Shown here: positions 9,562 through 18,038 of the stretch, one piece after another | Numbering within the stretch: the stretch's first letter is position 1 | Layout of the letters: each line of letters opens with the position of its first letter | Source of the DNA: P36-A1 sp049478495 | GTDB lineage: Bacteria > Bacillota_I > Bacilli_A > JAJDGJ01 | NCBI RefSeq assembly: GCF_049478495.1 | Contig: NZ_CP168083.1 | Span: 1 to 64,000 of the forward strand | Length of the DNA: 64,000 nucleotides | Direction: 5' to 3' | The notes under the pieces: model-generated | Told to the model about the DNA's origin: nothing | Seen by the model: the letters and a program-made list of their open reading frames with translations, nothing else | Databases searched by the model: none | Made by a program: the position numbers and the translations under genes

Positions 9562-10281
9562 ATGCTTAGTATTATAATACCAGCATATAATTCAGAAAAA
9601 TTTGTTCTAAGAGCCTTAAATAGTATTGCAGATCAAACATTCATAGATTATGAAATAATTATAATTAATGATGGTTCAACAGATAATACATTAAAACTTA
9701 TTACCAAATTCAAAGAGAAACATGCTAATATAGATATGACAATATTTGATATAATAAATCAAGGACATGGTGCTGCAAGAAATCTAGGTATAGAGCATGC
9801 AAAGCATGAATATATATGGTTTGTTGATGCTGATGATTTTATTTATAATAAATATTCATTTGAAAAAGCAGCATTAGATTTAAATAAATATAAACCAGAC
9901 TTATATATATTTAGTGTTTTTGAAACAAATTTTGGTAAAAGAAAAAAAGTATGGAATTTCGCAAAAAAAGATAAACTTACAACAATAAAAGAAAGTCCAT
10001 ATTTATATTTATCACAATCATGGTCCTGGAATAAACCTGTTAAAAGATCACTTCTAATAGATAATAATATTAGATTTAATTCAGAATTAATGTTTGAGGA
10101 TATTTATCTTTTTAGTGAAATATATCCAAAAACAAAAAGTATTTACATATCAACTGATATAAAATATGTGTATGTAAAGCATGAGGATTCGCTTACAGGT
10201 TCACTCAAGAATTTCAAAAAGTATCCACAAGCATTAACTCATGCATCAATATCAATGGTAAAAACAATTTTTAAAAAATAA
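9562..10281 (+). CDS. Family 2 glycosyltransferase
   Basis: This is a 239-residue GT-A fold transferase. The N-terminus LSIIIPAYNSE begins the nucleotide-sugar domain, INDGSTDNT contains a donor-binding Asp, GHGAARNLGI is a family marker, and the metal-binding motif is VDADD at 88-92. No membrane segment is visible, so it is probably cytoplasmic or peripheral. Donor and acceptor cannot be read from sequence; EpsJ/WcaA-like polysaccharide or teichoic acid transferases are the nearest pattern. It has its own AAAGGA site and stands alone between gyrA and the serS leader, with no other polysaccharide genes nearby. Confidence 0.85.
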   Translation: MLSIIIPAYNSEKFVLRALNSIADQTFIDYEIIIINDGSTDNTLKLITKFKEKHANIDMTIFDIINQGHGAARNLGIEHAKHEYIWFVDADDFIYNKYSFEKAALDLNKYKPDLYIFSVFETNFGKRKKVWNFAKKDKLTTIKESPYLYLSQSWSWNKPVKRSLLIDNNIRFNSELMFEDIYLFSEIYPKTKSIYISTDIKYVYVKHEDSLTGSLKNFKKYPQALTHASISMVKTIFKK

Positions 10282-10380
10282 ATTATATTAAAGAATTATA
10301 TCAATATGCATGTATAAATAAATAAAATTAATGATAATTGCTTAATATATGACTAAAAATAAAAATTATTTCTTTTATCA

Positions 10381-10409
10381 TTGACTTTAGTATTTTAGTG
10401 TTCTATAAT
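10381..10409 (+). promoter_or_regulatory. SigA-type promoter of the serS T-box leader
   Basis: TTGACT at 10381-10386 and TATAAT at 10404-10409 are separated by exactly 17 bases. Transcription would start near 10416, about 270 bases before serS, leaving room for the T-box leader. Confidence 0.85.
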
Positions 10410-10415
10410 ACTTGC

Positions 10416-10661
10416 AAGAAATAAAAAAAGCAATGATCTGGATAAGTAAGTAATTAAGTATTTAAAGAGAGCTAGTGTATGGTGTAAACTAGTAATACAA
10501 TTATTGAAATCAACCAAGGAGTTGAATGATGAAAACTTAAGTTAGTATTCATTCACGGCTAGACACCGTTAACGTTTGAGTTTGTTTCACTGTTTCACGT
10601 GAAACAATAAATTAGGGTGGTACCACGACTTCTTCGTCCCTAGACGAGGAAGTCTTTTTTT
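10416..10661 (+). ncRNA. T-box riboswitch leader (Ser-specific) of serS
   Basis: The conserved T-box AGGGTGGTACCACG is at 10614-10627, immediately before a 12-bp terminator stem (10627-10638 with 10643-10654, one G-U pair) and seven T residues. The stem I region contains GAGAGCTAGTG and its partner ACTAGT. A likely specifier codon TCA (Ser) is at 10510-10512, in the expected place after stem I's distal part. Uncharged tRNA-Ser should stabilise the antiterminator and allow serS transcription. Confidence 0.92.
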
Positions 10662-10688
10662 GTAAAAAAAACATAGGAGGATAAGAAA

Positions 10689-11966
10689 ATGTTAGATATT
10701 AAATTAGTTAGAGAAAATGTAGATGGTTTAATTGCGAAATTAAATACAAGAGGTCAAGATTATAGTAATCTTAAAGATGTAGTAAAATACGATGAGGAAA
10801 GAAGAGTACTACTTAACAAAGTAGAAGAATATAAGGCTCTAAGAAACGAGACTTCAAAGAAAATTGGAGAGATGAAAAGAAATAACGAAGATGTCACTGA
10901 AATAATGGCAACAGTAGATCACTATGCAGATGATATTAAATCAATAGATGATCAAGTAAAGGATTTAGATTTAAAAATATTTGAGATAATGGCAAATACA
11001 CCAAATGTTCCACGTGAAACAGTTCCGGTTGGATTAGATGAAGATGACAACGTTTTACTAAGAGAAGTTATGGAAAGAACAAAGTTCGATTTTAAAGCAA
11101 AACCACATTATGAAGTTGCAGAAGCATTAGATATAGTTGATTTTGAAAGAGCTGCAAAACTTACAGGAAGTAGATTTGCGATATTAAAAGGACAAGGTGC
11201 TAGATTAGAAAGAGCTTTATATAACTTTATGATAGATTTCCATACAACAAAACATGGTTTTACTGAATATGTTCCACCATATATGGTAAATACAAAAACA
11301 ATGTTTAATACAGGACAATTACCAAAATTCGAAGAAGATATGTTTGGAGTAAATGATACAGACTACTGGTTAATTCCGACATCTGAAGTTCCATTTACAA
11401 ACTATAATGCTGGAGAAACATTAATTAATCCAGAATTACCAAAGAAATTTACAGGAGTTACTCCTTGTTTCAGAAGAGAAGCAGGATCAGCTGGTAGAGA
11501 TACAAGAGGGCTTATCAGACAACATCAATTTAATAAAGTAGAAATGGTTATGTATGCTCATCCAGATAAATCATATGAAGCATTAGATACATTAACTGAC
11601 TATGCAGAAAATATTTTAAAAGCATTAAAATTACCATACAGAGTTATTACACTTTGTACAGGAGATATGGGATTTGGAGCAGCACAAACAAATGATATTG
11701 AAGTATGGATGCCAGGTTTTGATACATATAGAGAAATCAGCAGTTGTTCAAATTGCGAAGACTTCCAAGCACGTAGAATGAATTTAAAATTTAAAACAGA
11801 TGATATGAAAAAAGCTGAATTCCTTCATACATTAAATGGATCAGGATTAGCTGTTGGAAGAACATTTGCAGCATTAATAGAAAATTACCAAAATGAAGAT
11901 GGTACAGTAACTATACCTGAAGCATTAATTCCTTATATGGGTGGAGTAACAAAAATAGAGTTATAA
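10689..11966 (+). CDS. serS: Seryl-tRNA synthetase
   Basis: SerRS charges tRNA-Ser. The N-terminal 100 residues form the tRNA-binding coiled-coil arm. The class II core follows, with motif 2 FRREAGSAGRDTRGLIRQHQFNKVEM-like sequence and motif 3 GSGLAVGRTFAALIENYQ. The 425-residue length is typical. AGGAGG at 10675-10680 precedes the ATG. It is a single-gene unit under the T-box leader and is closed by its own terminator. Confidence 0.97.
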   Translation: MLDIKLVRENVDGLIAKLNTRGQDYSNLKDVVKYDEERRVLLNKVEEYKALRNETSKKIGEMKRNNEDVTEIMATVDHYADDIKSIDDQVKDLDLKIFEIMANTPNVPRETVPVGLDEDDNVLLREVMERTKFDFKAKPHYEVAEALDIVDFERAAKLTGSRFAILKGQGARLERALYNFMIDFHTTKHGFTEYVPPYMVNTKTMFNTGQLPKFEEDMFGVNDTDYWLIPTSEVPFTNYNAGETLINPELPKKFTGVTPCFRREAGSAGRDTRGLIRQHQFNKVEMVMYAHPDKSYEALDTLTDYAENILKALKLPYRVITLCTGDMGFGAAQTNDIEVWMPGFDTYREISSCSNCEDFQARRMNLKFKTDDMKKAEFLHTLNGSGLAVGRTFAALIENYQNEDGTVTIPEALIPYMGGVTKIEL

Positions 11967-11970
11967 GCTT

Positions 11971-12001
11971 AAAACCTTACTAGAAATAGTGAGGTTTTTT
12001 T
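11971..12001 (+). terminator. Intrinsic terminator of serS
   Basis: An 11-bp stem AAAACCTTACT/AGTGAGGTTTT with one G-U pair is followed by T residues. The rest of the spacer up to 12249 is AT-rich; I see no convincing promoter hexamer pair or gene in it, although ispF must be transcribed from there. Confidence 0.85.
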
Positions 12002-12249
12002 ATGTAAATAAATAGTTAAATGTATAGAATTTACACATTATAATTAGTAGAGTATATAAATAAATATAATTGTATTAATGTCTATAACTATTAGAAAATA
12101 CGTATAATTCAAGAAATAATATCATATTAAATAGAATAGTAAAAAAAATTGATATGAACTTAAAAGATTCACTAAATTTATACATTATTGTATTTAATTA
12201 TTTACACAATTAATGTACAATATATTTAGCAGTAAGGGGTGAGATAACT

Positions 12250-12741
12250 ATGAATATTAGAATTGGTCAATCGACTGACATACATCAACTTTTAAGTAAT
12301 GAAAAGCTTATACTAGGTGGGGTAGAAATTGAATCAGATTTAGGTACAGTTGCTCATAGCGATGGAGATATATTAGTTCATGCAATTACTGAATCTATTA
12401 TTGGAGCATTAGGCAAAGGCGATTTAGGAACCTGGTTTAGTGATGAAGATAATTCAAATAAAAATAGAAGTTCATTAGAAATGCTTAAAGAAGTTGTTGC
12501 TTATATGAAACAAGTGAATTATTCAATATGTAATATTGATACATTAATATTAGTGGAGAAACCAAAGATAAAAAAGTACTCTGACATGATGAAAACTAAT
12601 ATATGTAAAGTATTAGAGATAGAAAATGATTTACTTAATATTAAAGCTACAAGAGGAGAAAAAATTGGCTTCGTTGGAAGAAGGGAAGGGATAGTAGCAC
12701 AAGCAGTAACGCTACTTGTAAAAAATGGAGAGAAACAATAA
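12250..12741 (+). CDS. ispF: 2-C-methyl-D-erythritol 2,4-cyclodiphosphate synthase
   Basis: IspF forms the cyclic diphosphate intermediate of the non-mevalonate isoprenoid pathway. Metal ligands D10 and H12 are in STDIHQL and H44 is in AHSDGDILVHAI. The C-terminal motif is ATRGEKIGFVGRREGI where most family members have ATTTEKLGF, a conservative oddity at the CDP-binding site. At 163 residues it is normal in length. AGGGGTGAG lies upstream of the ATG. It overlaps the following rhomboid gene by 17 bases. Confidence 0.93.
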   Translation: MNIRIGQSTDIHQLLSNEKLILGGVEIESDLGTVAHSDGDILVHAITESIIGALGKGDLGTWFSDEDNSNKNRSSLEMLKEVVAYMKQVNYSICNIDTLILVEKPKIKKYSDMMKTNICKVLEIENDLLNIKATRGEKIGFVGRREGIVAQAVTLLVKNGEKQ

Positions 12742-13315
12742 ATTTATAATTATCATAGCATTAAATATTGTAGTATATGCAATTATGATGATGGCTAGTT
12801 CAAGTTATGCAGCATCAGGTGTTAGCCAAAGTCAGTATACTTATTTAACATTAGGGGCATATGGCCCATTTGTATTAGGAGAAAACCAATGGTATAGAAT
12901 AATCACATATGCATTTGCACATGCTGACTTAATACACTTGGGAATGAACATGTTAGCACTATATTCATTAGCAGATCCAGTAATAAGATTTACTAGTGAA
13001 AAATTTGCAATCATAGCTTATTTCATTGCAGCAATAGTTAGTGGTTTAGGAGTAACATTCTTTACAGATACTATCGTAATTGGTGCTTCTGGAGCAGTTT
13101 ATGGATTATTTGGAATATTACTATATTATGCATATAAACTTAGTAAACAAGGCTATAATGACTTATTAAGAGCATATGGTCCGGTGATATTAATTAACGT
13201 ACTAATATCTTTAACACCGGGAGTAAGCTTAGCTGGTCATTTCTTTGGATTATTAGCAGGAGTAGTTTCAGCATACGTATACGATAAAAAAATTAGAAGA
13301 AATTATTGGAGATAA
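12725..13315 (+). CDS. Rhomboid family intramembrane serine protease
   Basis: This 196-residue membrane protein has about six hydrophobic segments. The catalytic dyad is S122 in GASGAVYGLFG and H172 in AGHFFGLLAG. The family signature HxxxxHxxMNM is seen as HADLIHLGMNM, with N75 as the oxyanion residue. Rhomboids cleave single-span membrane proteins within the bilayer; the substrate is unknown. The ATG overlaps the 3' end of ispF by 17 bases and gltX starts 12 bases after the stop, so it is translated within the ispF-gltX-rqcP-tetR operon. Confidence 0.93.
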   Translation: MERNNKFIIIIALNIVVYAIMMMASSSYAASGVSQSQYTYLTLGAYGPFVLGENQWYRIITYAFAHADLIHLGMNMLALYSLADPVIRFTSEKFAIIAYFIAAIVSGLGVTFFTDTIVIGASGAVYGLFGILLYYAYKLSKQGYNDLLRAYGPVILINVLISLTPGVSLAGHFFGLLAGVVSAYVYDKKIRRNYWR

Positions 13316-13327
13316 AGGAGTTTTAAG

Positions 13328-14776
13328 ATGAGAAGAGTAAGAGTAAGATATGCACCAAGTCCAACAGGACATTTACACATAGGTGGTGCTAGAACAGCAT
13401 TATTTAATTATGTTTATGCAAAACATCATAAAGGAGACTTTATATTTAGATTAGAAGATACAGATATTGAAAGAAATATTGAGAATGGTGAAGCAAGTCA
13501 ATTAGATAACTTAGCTTGGCTTGGTATAATTCCTGATGAGTCACCTATTAATCCAGGTAAATACGGACCATATAGACAAACAGAAAGACTTGATTTGTAC
13601 AGAGAGTATGCTCAAAAATTAGTAGATGCAGGTTTAGCATATGAATGTTATTGTACTACAGAAGAATTAGATGAAAGTCGTGCTAGACAAGAAAAAGAAG
13701 GACAATTTTCATTTAGATATGAAGGTACTTGTAAAAATTTAACACAAGAACAAAAAGATGCATACAAAGCTGAAGGAAGAAAACCTGCCATTAGATTTGC
13801 AGTTGATCAAGAAGCAGAATATAAATGGAATGATATTGTAAGAGGAGATGTATCATTTACAGGAAAAGATATTTCAGATTGGGTTATTATTAAATCAAAT
13901 GGAATAGCAACATATAACTTTGCAGTAGTTATTGATGATTTGTTAATGGAGATTTCACATGTATTCAGAGGTGAAGAACACATATCAAATACTCCAAAAC
14001 AATTAATGATTTATGAAGCATTAAAAGCTGAAGCGCCTCAATTTGGTCATTTAACATTAATTGTTAATGAAGATAGAAAAAAATTATCTAAACGTGATGA
14101 AACAATTATGCAATTTGTTAGTCAATATCGTGAAGAAGGTTATAAAGCTGAAGCATTATTCAACTTCTTTATTTTATTAGGTTGGTCACCAGAAATAGAA
14201 GAAGAAATATTCACTGAAGAACAAATTATTGAAATGTTTGATGAAAAAAGATTATCAAAATCACCATCAATGTTTGATAAAAAGAAACTACATTGGATTG
14301 ATAATGAATATATAAAGGCAGAATCTGAAGAAGATACATATAATTTTGTCTTACCATACATTGAAAAAGCTTTCGATTTATCTGAAAAGAGTACAGAATG
14401 GAAACAACTAATTATTACTTTATTTAAACCTCAATTACACTATGCAGCAGAAATAGTACCTTTAGTGCAACCATTCTTTGATGCACATAGTTTAAGTGAA
14501 GAAGATATAGCATTTTTAACTGAAGTCAATGCAACAGCTGTATTAACAGCCTTTAAGGAAAAAATATTATCTGAAGAAGACTTCCATGAAGAAAAATTAA
14601 AAGCAGATATTAAAGCAGTAGGAAAAGAAGTAGGAGCAAAAGGAAAAGGATTATTTATGCCAATAAGACTTGCTGTTTCAAGTAAAAAAAGTGGTGCAGA
14701 TTTACCAACAGTTATAGAATTATATGGAAAAGAAAAAGCTGTTGAAAATATAGATAAGACACTGGAGTTATTATAG
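13328..14776 (+). CDS. gltX: Glutamyl-tRNA synthetase
   Basis: GltX charges tRNA-Glu (and tRNA-Gln in species using the transamidation route). It is a class I synthetase: the HIGH-type motif is in PSPTGHLHIGGARTALFNY and the KMSKS-type motif is KLSKR at 252-256. The insert CYCTTEELDESRARQEK is typical of bacterial GluRS. The 482-residue length is normal. AAAGGAG precedes the ATG. Its TAG stop overlaps the GTG start of rqcP by one base. Confidence 0.97.
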   Translation: MRRVRVRYAPSPTGHLHIGGARTALFNYVYAKHHKGDFIFRLEDTDIERNIENGEASQLDNLAWLGIIPDESPINPGKYGPYRQTERLDLYREYAQKLVDAGLAYECYCTTEELDESRARQEKEGQFSFRYEGTCKNLTQEQKDAYKAEGRKPAIRFAVDQEAEYKWNDIVRGDVSFTGKDISDWVIIKSNGIATYNFAVVIDDLLMEISHVFRGEEHISNTPKQLMIYEALKAEAPQFGHLTLIVNEDRKKLSKRDETIMQFVSQYREEGYKAEALFNFFILLGWSPEIEEEIFTEEQIIEMFDEKRLSKSPSMFDKKKLHWIDNEYIKAESEEDTYNFVLPYIEKAFDLSEKSTEWKQLIITLFKPQLHYAAEIVPLVQPFFDAHSLSEEDIAFLTEVNATAVLTAFKEKILSEEDFHEEKLKADIKAVGKEVGAKGKGLFMPIRLAVSSKKSGADLPTVIELYGKEKAVENIDKTLELL

Positions 14777-15036
14777 TGAGAATTGATAAATTCCTACAAG
14801 TAAGCAGAATTATAAAAAGAAGAGCTGTAGCAAAAGAAATAGTTGAAAAAAAACGAGTGAAAATAAACGATAAAGTTGCGAAACCATCAACAATAGTAGA
14901 AGAAAACGATAACTTAGAAATTAGATTTGGAGATTATAAACTAATTTTAAAAGTATTAAAAGTTGAAGAAAAAGTAAAAAAAGAAAACGCAGCAGAAATG
15001 TATGAAATTATAGAGAAAAAGGAGATAATAGACTAA
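14776..15036 (+). CDS. rqcP: RqcP (YabO-type) ribosome-associated quality control S4 protein
   Basis: This 86-residue S4-domain protein starts MRIDKFLQVSRIIKRRAVAK and matches the RqcP/YabO pattern over its length. RqcP binds stalled 50S subunits and cycles with RqcH to add Ala tails to nascent chains. The start is GTG in a TAGTG overlap with gltX, and its stop overlaps the ATG of the TetR gene by one base. rqcH is not in the window. Confidence 0.88.
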   Translation: MRIDKFLQVSRIIKRRAVAKEIVEKKRVKINDKVAKPSTIVEENDNLEIRFGDYKLILKVLKVEEKVKKENAAEMYEIIEKKEIID

Positions 15037-15662
15037 TGGATTTAGAAAAATTATCACGCACAAAATCAAAGCGTAAAAAGAATATTATAGATAAAGCATA
15101 TAAGATGTTCCTTGAAAGAGGGATATCTTCAACATCAATGAATGATATAGCTGAAGCATGTAATATTACACGTAGAACAATTTATAATTATTTCGAATCA
15201 AAAACCGATTTATTATATTATCTAATGACAAAAATAACAAAAGAGGTAGATCCAGATTTTCATTTACTGTATAATGAAGATTTATCAGCAACAGAAAATA
15301 TGAGATCACTACTTCAAAGAAACTTTGAAAGTTATTATAGCCATATGACTGACTTTTTATTTATAACACAAGTAAGAATTTATTTAAGCTATCGTTTAAA
15401 AACACCTTTAAGTGATGTTGATTCTGATGATATGCATATAGCATTTATAAATGAAATAAAAATGTTAATTGATTTAGGTGAAAAAACTAAAGAATTTAAG
15501 AAACAAACTATTGATAGTAAAGAAACAGCAAAATTAATTTATAGAAGCTTATATGGTTATTTATCAAATATTACAATCGGAATTAAAGTAGATAAAGAAA
15601 AATATAAAGAAGAGTGTATGTTTTTTGAGAATATGATAATAGAATATTTAACAGGACAATAG
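15036..15662 (+). CDS. TetR-family transcriptional regulator
   Basis: This is a 208-residue regulator. The N-terminal helix-turn-helix is complete: KKNIIDKAYKMFLERG, then TSMNDIAEACNITRRTIYNYF, then SKTDLLYYLM. The C-terminal ligand domain is unassigned. It overlaps rqcP by one base and ends the ispF operon. Its terminator was split by an ISL3-type insertion 16 bases past its stop. No divergent target gene is adjacent, so its regulon is unknown. Confidence 0.88.
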   Translation: MDLEKLSRTKSKRKKNIIDKAYKMFLERGISSTSMNDIAEACNITRRTIYNYFESKTDLLYYLMTKITKEVDPDFHLLYNEDLSATENMRSLLQRNFESYYSHMTDFLFITQVRIYLSYRLKTPLSDVDSDDMHIAFINEIKMLIDLGEKTKEFKKQTIDSKETAKLIYRSLYGYLSNITIGIKVDKEKYKEECMFFENMIIEYLTGQ

Positions 15663-15685
15663 GTAGTATAAGAAGGTAAATTAGC

Positions 15686-17202
15686 GGCTCTTTGTCAAAT
15701 AGGGTGGAATTTTACAATTTGATATATGAGTTAGTACAGGATATAACAGAAATGTTGTATCCTTTTTTTATCCTTTATCGCTATACAATTAATAATTCTT
15801 GTATCATTATTCTAGTTTTTAATCTTTCAAATCTTCTAAACCCGCAAGATATTGTTTTTAACTTCTTGAATTTAGATATTGTACCTTCTATTATTCCATT
15901 ATTATACTCAACATCGAAACTATCTTTAATATATTCATAATACTTAATAAAGGTAGATATACAAGTTTTAATTTTATCTGAAGCTAATTTATTAGGCTGA
16001 TCAATTGTTTTCTTAAACATTTCCATATTATTGTATTTTAAAGAAAATAGTAAATCTTGATATATTTCATAATTATTTTTAAAGTCCTCATTATTCTCGA
16101 TTAAATAATTTATAATTGCTTTATTGTTTGTAAACTTATAATTAAAGGTTGCATGCTTAAACATCACTTCTGAAAGATTCTCTTTTAACTGTAATATAGG
16201 TTTCCAAAAATTTTTGAACTTATTTCTGTTTTTTTCATCTGCATTCATAATTGCAACTCTAGTTTTATTAAAGGCTCTAGTTAAATTCTGATAAATATGA
16301 AATCTATCTAATATTATTTTAGCATTAGTAAAGACATTTTTAATGATTTCAATATAAGGTGTATACATATCAATTACAATATATTCAACATTATCAATAG
16401 CTTCTTTTGTATAGTAGCTAAAATAGTTCTCTAAGTAAGCTTTTTGCCTGTTTTCTACGATATCTAGTAGCTTTCTTTTTTCACCGTCCATAATAACAAA
16501 GGACATATTGCCATCAGCATCTTTAGTAGATTTAAACTCATCAAAATGAAGTACTTTTGGTAAATAGGATTTAATAGTAGTAGATTTAGCAGCCTCTGCA
16601 TAAGTATCTAATACTCTAAAAACAGAATGTGTAGATACATTATGATCTTTAGCAATATAAGTACAAGTAAGCATATCAGTTAATTTAAGAGCAATAAGAT
16701 ATTTAACTTTATTAGAAATAAAACATCCAGGATTTGTTAGAGTATTAGCAGGAATAAAAGTTTTATTACATTCCATACATTTGTAACGAGTTTTAGTAAG
16801 CTTTAAATAAGCATCAAAACCAGAAACCATAGGTAATTTAATAAGAGATACTTTTTTATTATGTACATAAAATTTATTATGAACTTTATTACATTTAGGA
16901 CAAACATTATCATTAAAAAATAGAATTCCATAAAAAACTTTAGAAATATTATCTTTAATTTTTTCATCTTGAAATTTATATATGTTAATATTGGAGTCTT
17001 TAATTCCAATAATTTCTTTTAATTCTTTATTGTTTTTATTAATTATGTTATTATTAATCATGACATTTATCTCCTTAATTTAGTTTTGTCGCTTAAATTA
17101 TAACAAAGATAAATGTCTTTTTCTTTATATTAACAATTTAAGGGTGGATAACATTTCAAGTAATACTTGAATTTGTTATTCCACCCTATAAATTATAGAA
17201 CC
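15686..17202 (-). mobile_element. Complete ISL3-family insertion sequence with 8-bp target duplication
   Basis: The 1517-bp element starts GGCTCTTTGTCAAATAGG (15686) and ends in an imperfect 24-base inverted repeat (17179-17202); the inner 11 bases, TAGGGTGGAAT against ATTCCACCCTA, match perfectly. The flanking 8-bp duplication AAATTAGC is exact (15678-15685 and 17203-17210), as expected for ISL3. A hairpin with a T tract at about 15739-15768 near the left end would stop transcription entering from the tetR side. Confidence 0.93.
15781..17061 (-). CDS. ISL3-family transposase
   Basis: This 426-residue transposase fills the IS. The N-terminal zinc-ribbon-like region (CPKCNKVHNKFYVH, CMECNKTF) is followed by a helix-turn-helix region near TCTYIAKDHNVSTHSVFRVL. 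The DDE domain shows LHFDEFKST, YIVIDMYTPYIEIIKNVF, DRFHIYQNLTRAFN and a C-terminal NNGIIEGTISKFK. No stop or frameshift is visible, so it may be active. AAGGAGAT precedes the ATG. A degraded second copy is at the right end of the window. Confidence 0.93.
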   Translation of the reverse strand: MINNNIINKNNKELKEIIGIKDSNINIYKFQDEKIKDNISKVFYGILFFNDNVCPKCNKVHNKFYVHNKKVSLIKLPMVSGFDAYLKLTKTRYKCMECNKTFIPANTLTNPGCFISNKVKYLIALKLTDMLTCTYIAKDHNVSTHSVFRVLDTYAEAAKSTTIKSYLPKVLHFDEFKSTKDADGNMSFVIMDGEKRKLLDIVENRQKAYLENYFSYYTKEAIDNVEYIVIDMYTPYIEIIKNVFTNAKIILDRFHIYQNLTRAFNKTRVAIMNADEKNRNKFKNFWKPILQLKENLSEVMFKHATFNYKFTNNKAIINYLIENNEDFKNNYEIYQDLLFSLKYNNMEMFKKTIDQPNKLASDKIKTCISTFIKYYEYIKDSFDVEYNNGIIEGTISKFKKLKTISCGFRRFERLKTRIMIQELLIV

Positions 17203-17328
17203 AAATTAGCATATGCTAATATACCTTCTTTTTCTAATTTTTACTACCAATACATAGAATATCCTTATAAACAAAAACGCCACATAATAGTCACAATGTT
17301 ATAATACAGTTAAATTTTTTAGAATATA

Positions 17329-17357
17329 TTGCTTTTTTGTGTAAAGTTTCGTATAAT
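17329..17357 (+). promoter_or_regulatory. SigA-type promoter of the rubrerythrin gene
   Basis: TTGCTT at 17329-17334 and TATAAT at 17352-17357 have a 17-base spacer. The promoter lies 29 bases before the rubrerythrin ATG, so the mRNA leader is short. Confidence 0.7.
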
Positions 17358-17386
17358 TAAGGTAGTTAAAACGGGAGGTATAGAAA

Positions 17387-17929
17387 ATGAAAAAATATAA
17401 ATGTACAGTTTGTGGTCATATTCAAGACACAAACCATAAATGCGAATTATGCGGTGTAGGACCAGAAAAATTTGTAGAAGTTGAAATAGATGAAGAAAAT
17501 TTAGTATGGGCTCAAGAACATGAATTAGGTTCAGCTAAAGGTGTAGATGCTGAAATTTATGCAGGATTATTAAGCTGCTTTGATGCAGAAGTAACTGAAG
17601 TTGGAATGTACTTAGCTATGGCACGTGTTGCATATAGAGAAGGATATCCTGAAATTGGTGAAGTTTTAAGACAAATAGCATGGGAAGAAGCAGATCACGC
17701 TGCAAAATTTGAAGAGTTAGCTCAAGACAAAATTTTCAGTACTACTAAAGAAAACTTAAACAAAATGATTCATGGTGAAAATGGAGCATGCGAATTAAGA
17801 TGGGAAATTGCTAAAAAAGCAAAACAACTAAACTTAGATGCAATCCATGATACAGTTCATGAAATCTCTAAAGATGAAGCTAGACATGGTAAAGCTTTAC
17901 AAGGATTATTAAAAAGATATTTCCAATAA
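17387..17929 (+). CDS. Reverse rubrerythrin (N-terminal rubredoxin, C-terminal diiron domain)
   Basis: Rubrerythrins reduce hydrogen peroxide in anaerobes. Here the FeS4 rubredoxin domain is N-terminal, with C6, C9, C19 and C22, the reverse arrangement described for clostridial oxygen- and peroxide-reducing rubrerythrins. The ferritin-like diiron domain follows, with ligands in CFDAEVTEVGMYLAMAR, WEEADHAAKFEE, CELRWEI and DEARHGKAL. At 180 residues it is full length. AGGAGG-like GGGAGG precedes the ATG. It is monocistronic and implies an oxygen-sensitive lifestyle with a need for peroxide defence. Confidence 0.92.
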   Translation: MKKYKCTVCGHIQDTNHKCELCGVGPEKFVEVEIDEENLVWAQEHELGSAKGVDAEIYAGLLSCFDAEVTEVGMYLAMARVAYREGYPEIGEVLRQIAWEEADHAAKFEELAQDKIFSTTKENLNKMIHGENGACELRWEIAKKAKQLNLDAIHDTVHEISKDEARHGKALQGLLKRYFQ

Positions 17930-17947
17930 TCAAATTAAAATAACAAA

Positions 17948-17996
17948 AAAAAGTTGTAACACAGTACAAATTGTATAATGTGTTACAACTTTTTAA
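17948..17996. terminator. Bidirectional terminator after rubrerythrin
   Basis: A 13-bp or longer stem AAGTTGTAACACA/TGTGTTACAACTT has A residues on one side and T residues on the other. It sits between convergent genes and can serve both. Confidence 0.85.
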
Positions 17997-18038
17997 TTTA
18001 TCTCTACTTTAATTTTATGTACAAGAAATATAAGGATA

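Larger units (their letters stand above)
15671..17236 (+). other. Former terminator of the tetR operon, split by the IS
   Basis: Removing the IS and one target duplication joins AGAAGGTAAATTAGC (15671-15685) to ATATGCTAAT plus ATACCTTCTTTTT (17211-17233). The result is a near-perfect stem of about 16 bp, a tiny loop and a T tract: an intrinsic terminator for the tetR gene. The IS entered at its tip. The left arm has lost its partner. Confidence 0.8.

Noticed and set aside
15692..15940. Plus-strand frame of 82 codons at the ISL3 left end, and a similar one at 63014
   Set aside because: Both are antisense to the ISL3 transposase 3' end and have no ribosome site.
17203..17220. Palindrome ATTAGCATATGCTAAT read as an operator for rubrerythrin
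   Set aside because: It is explained by the IS target duplication next to the right arm of the former tetR terminator.
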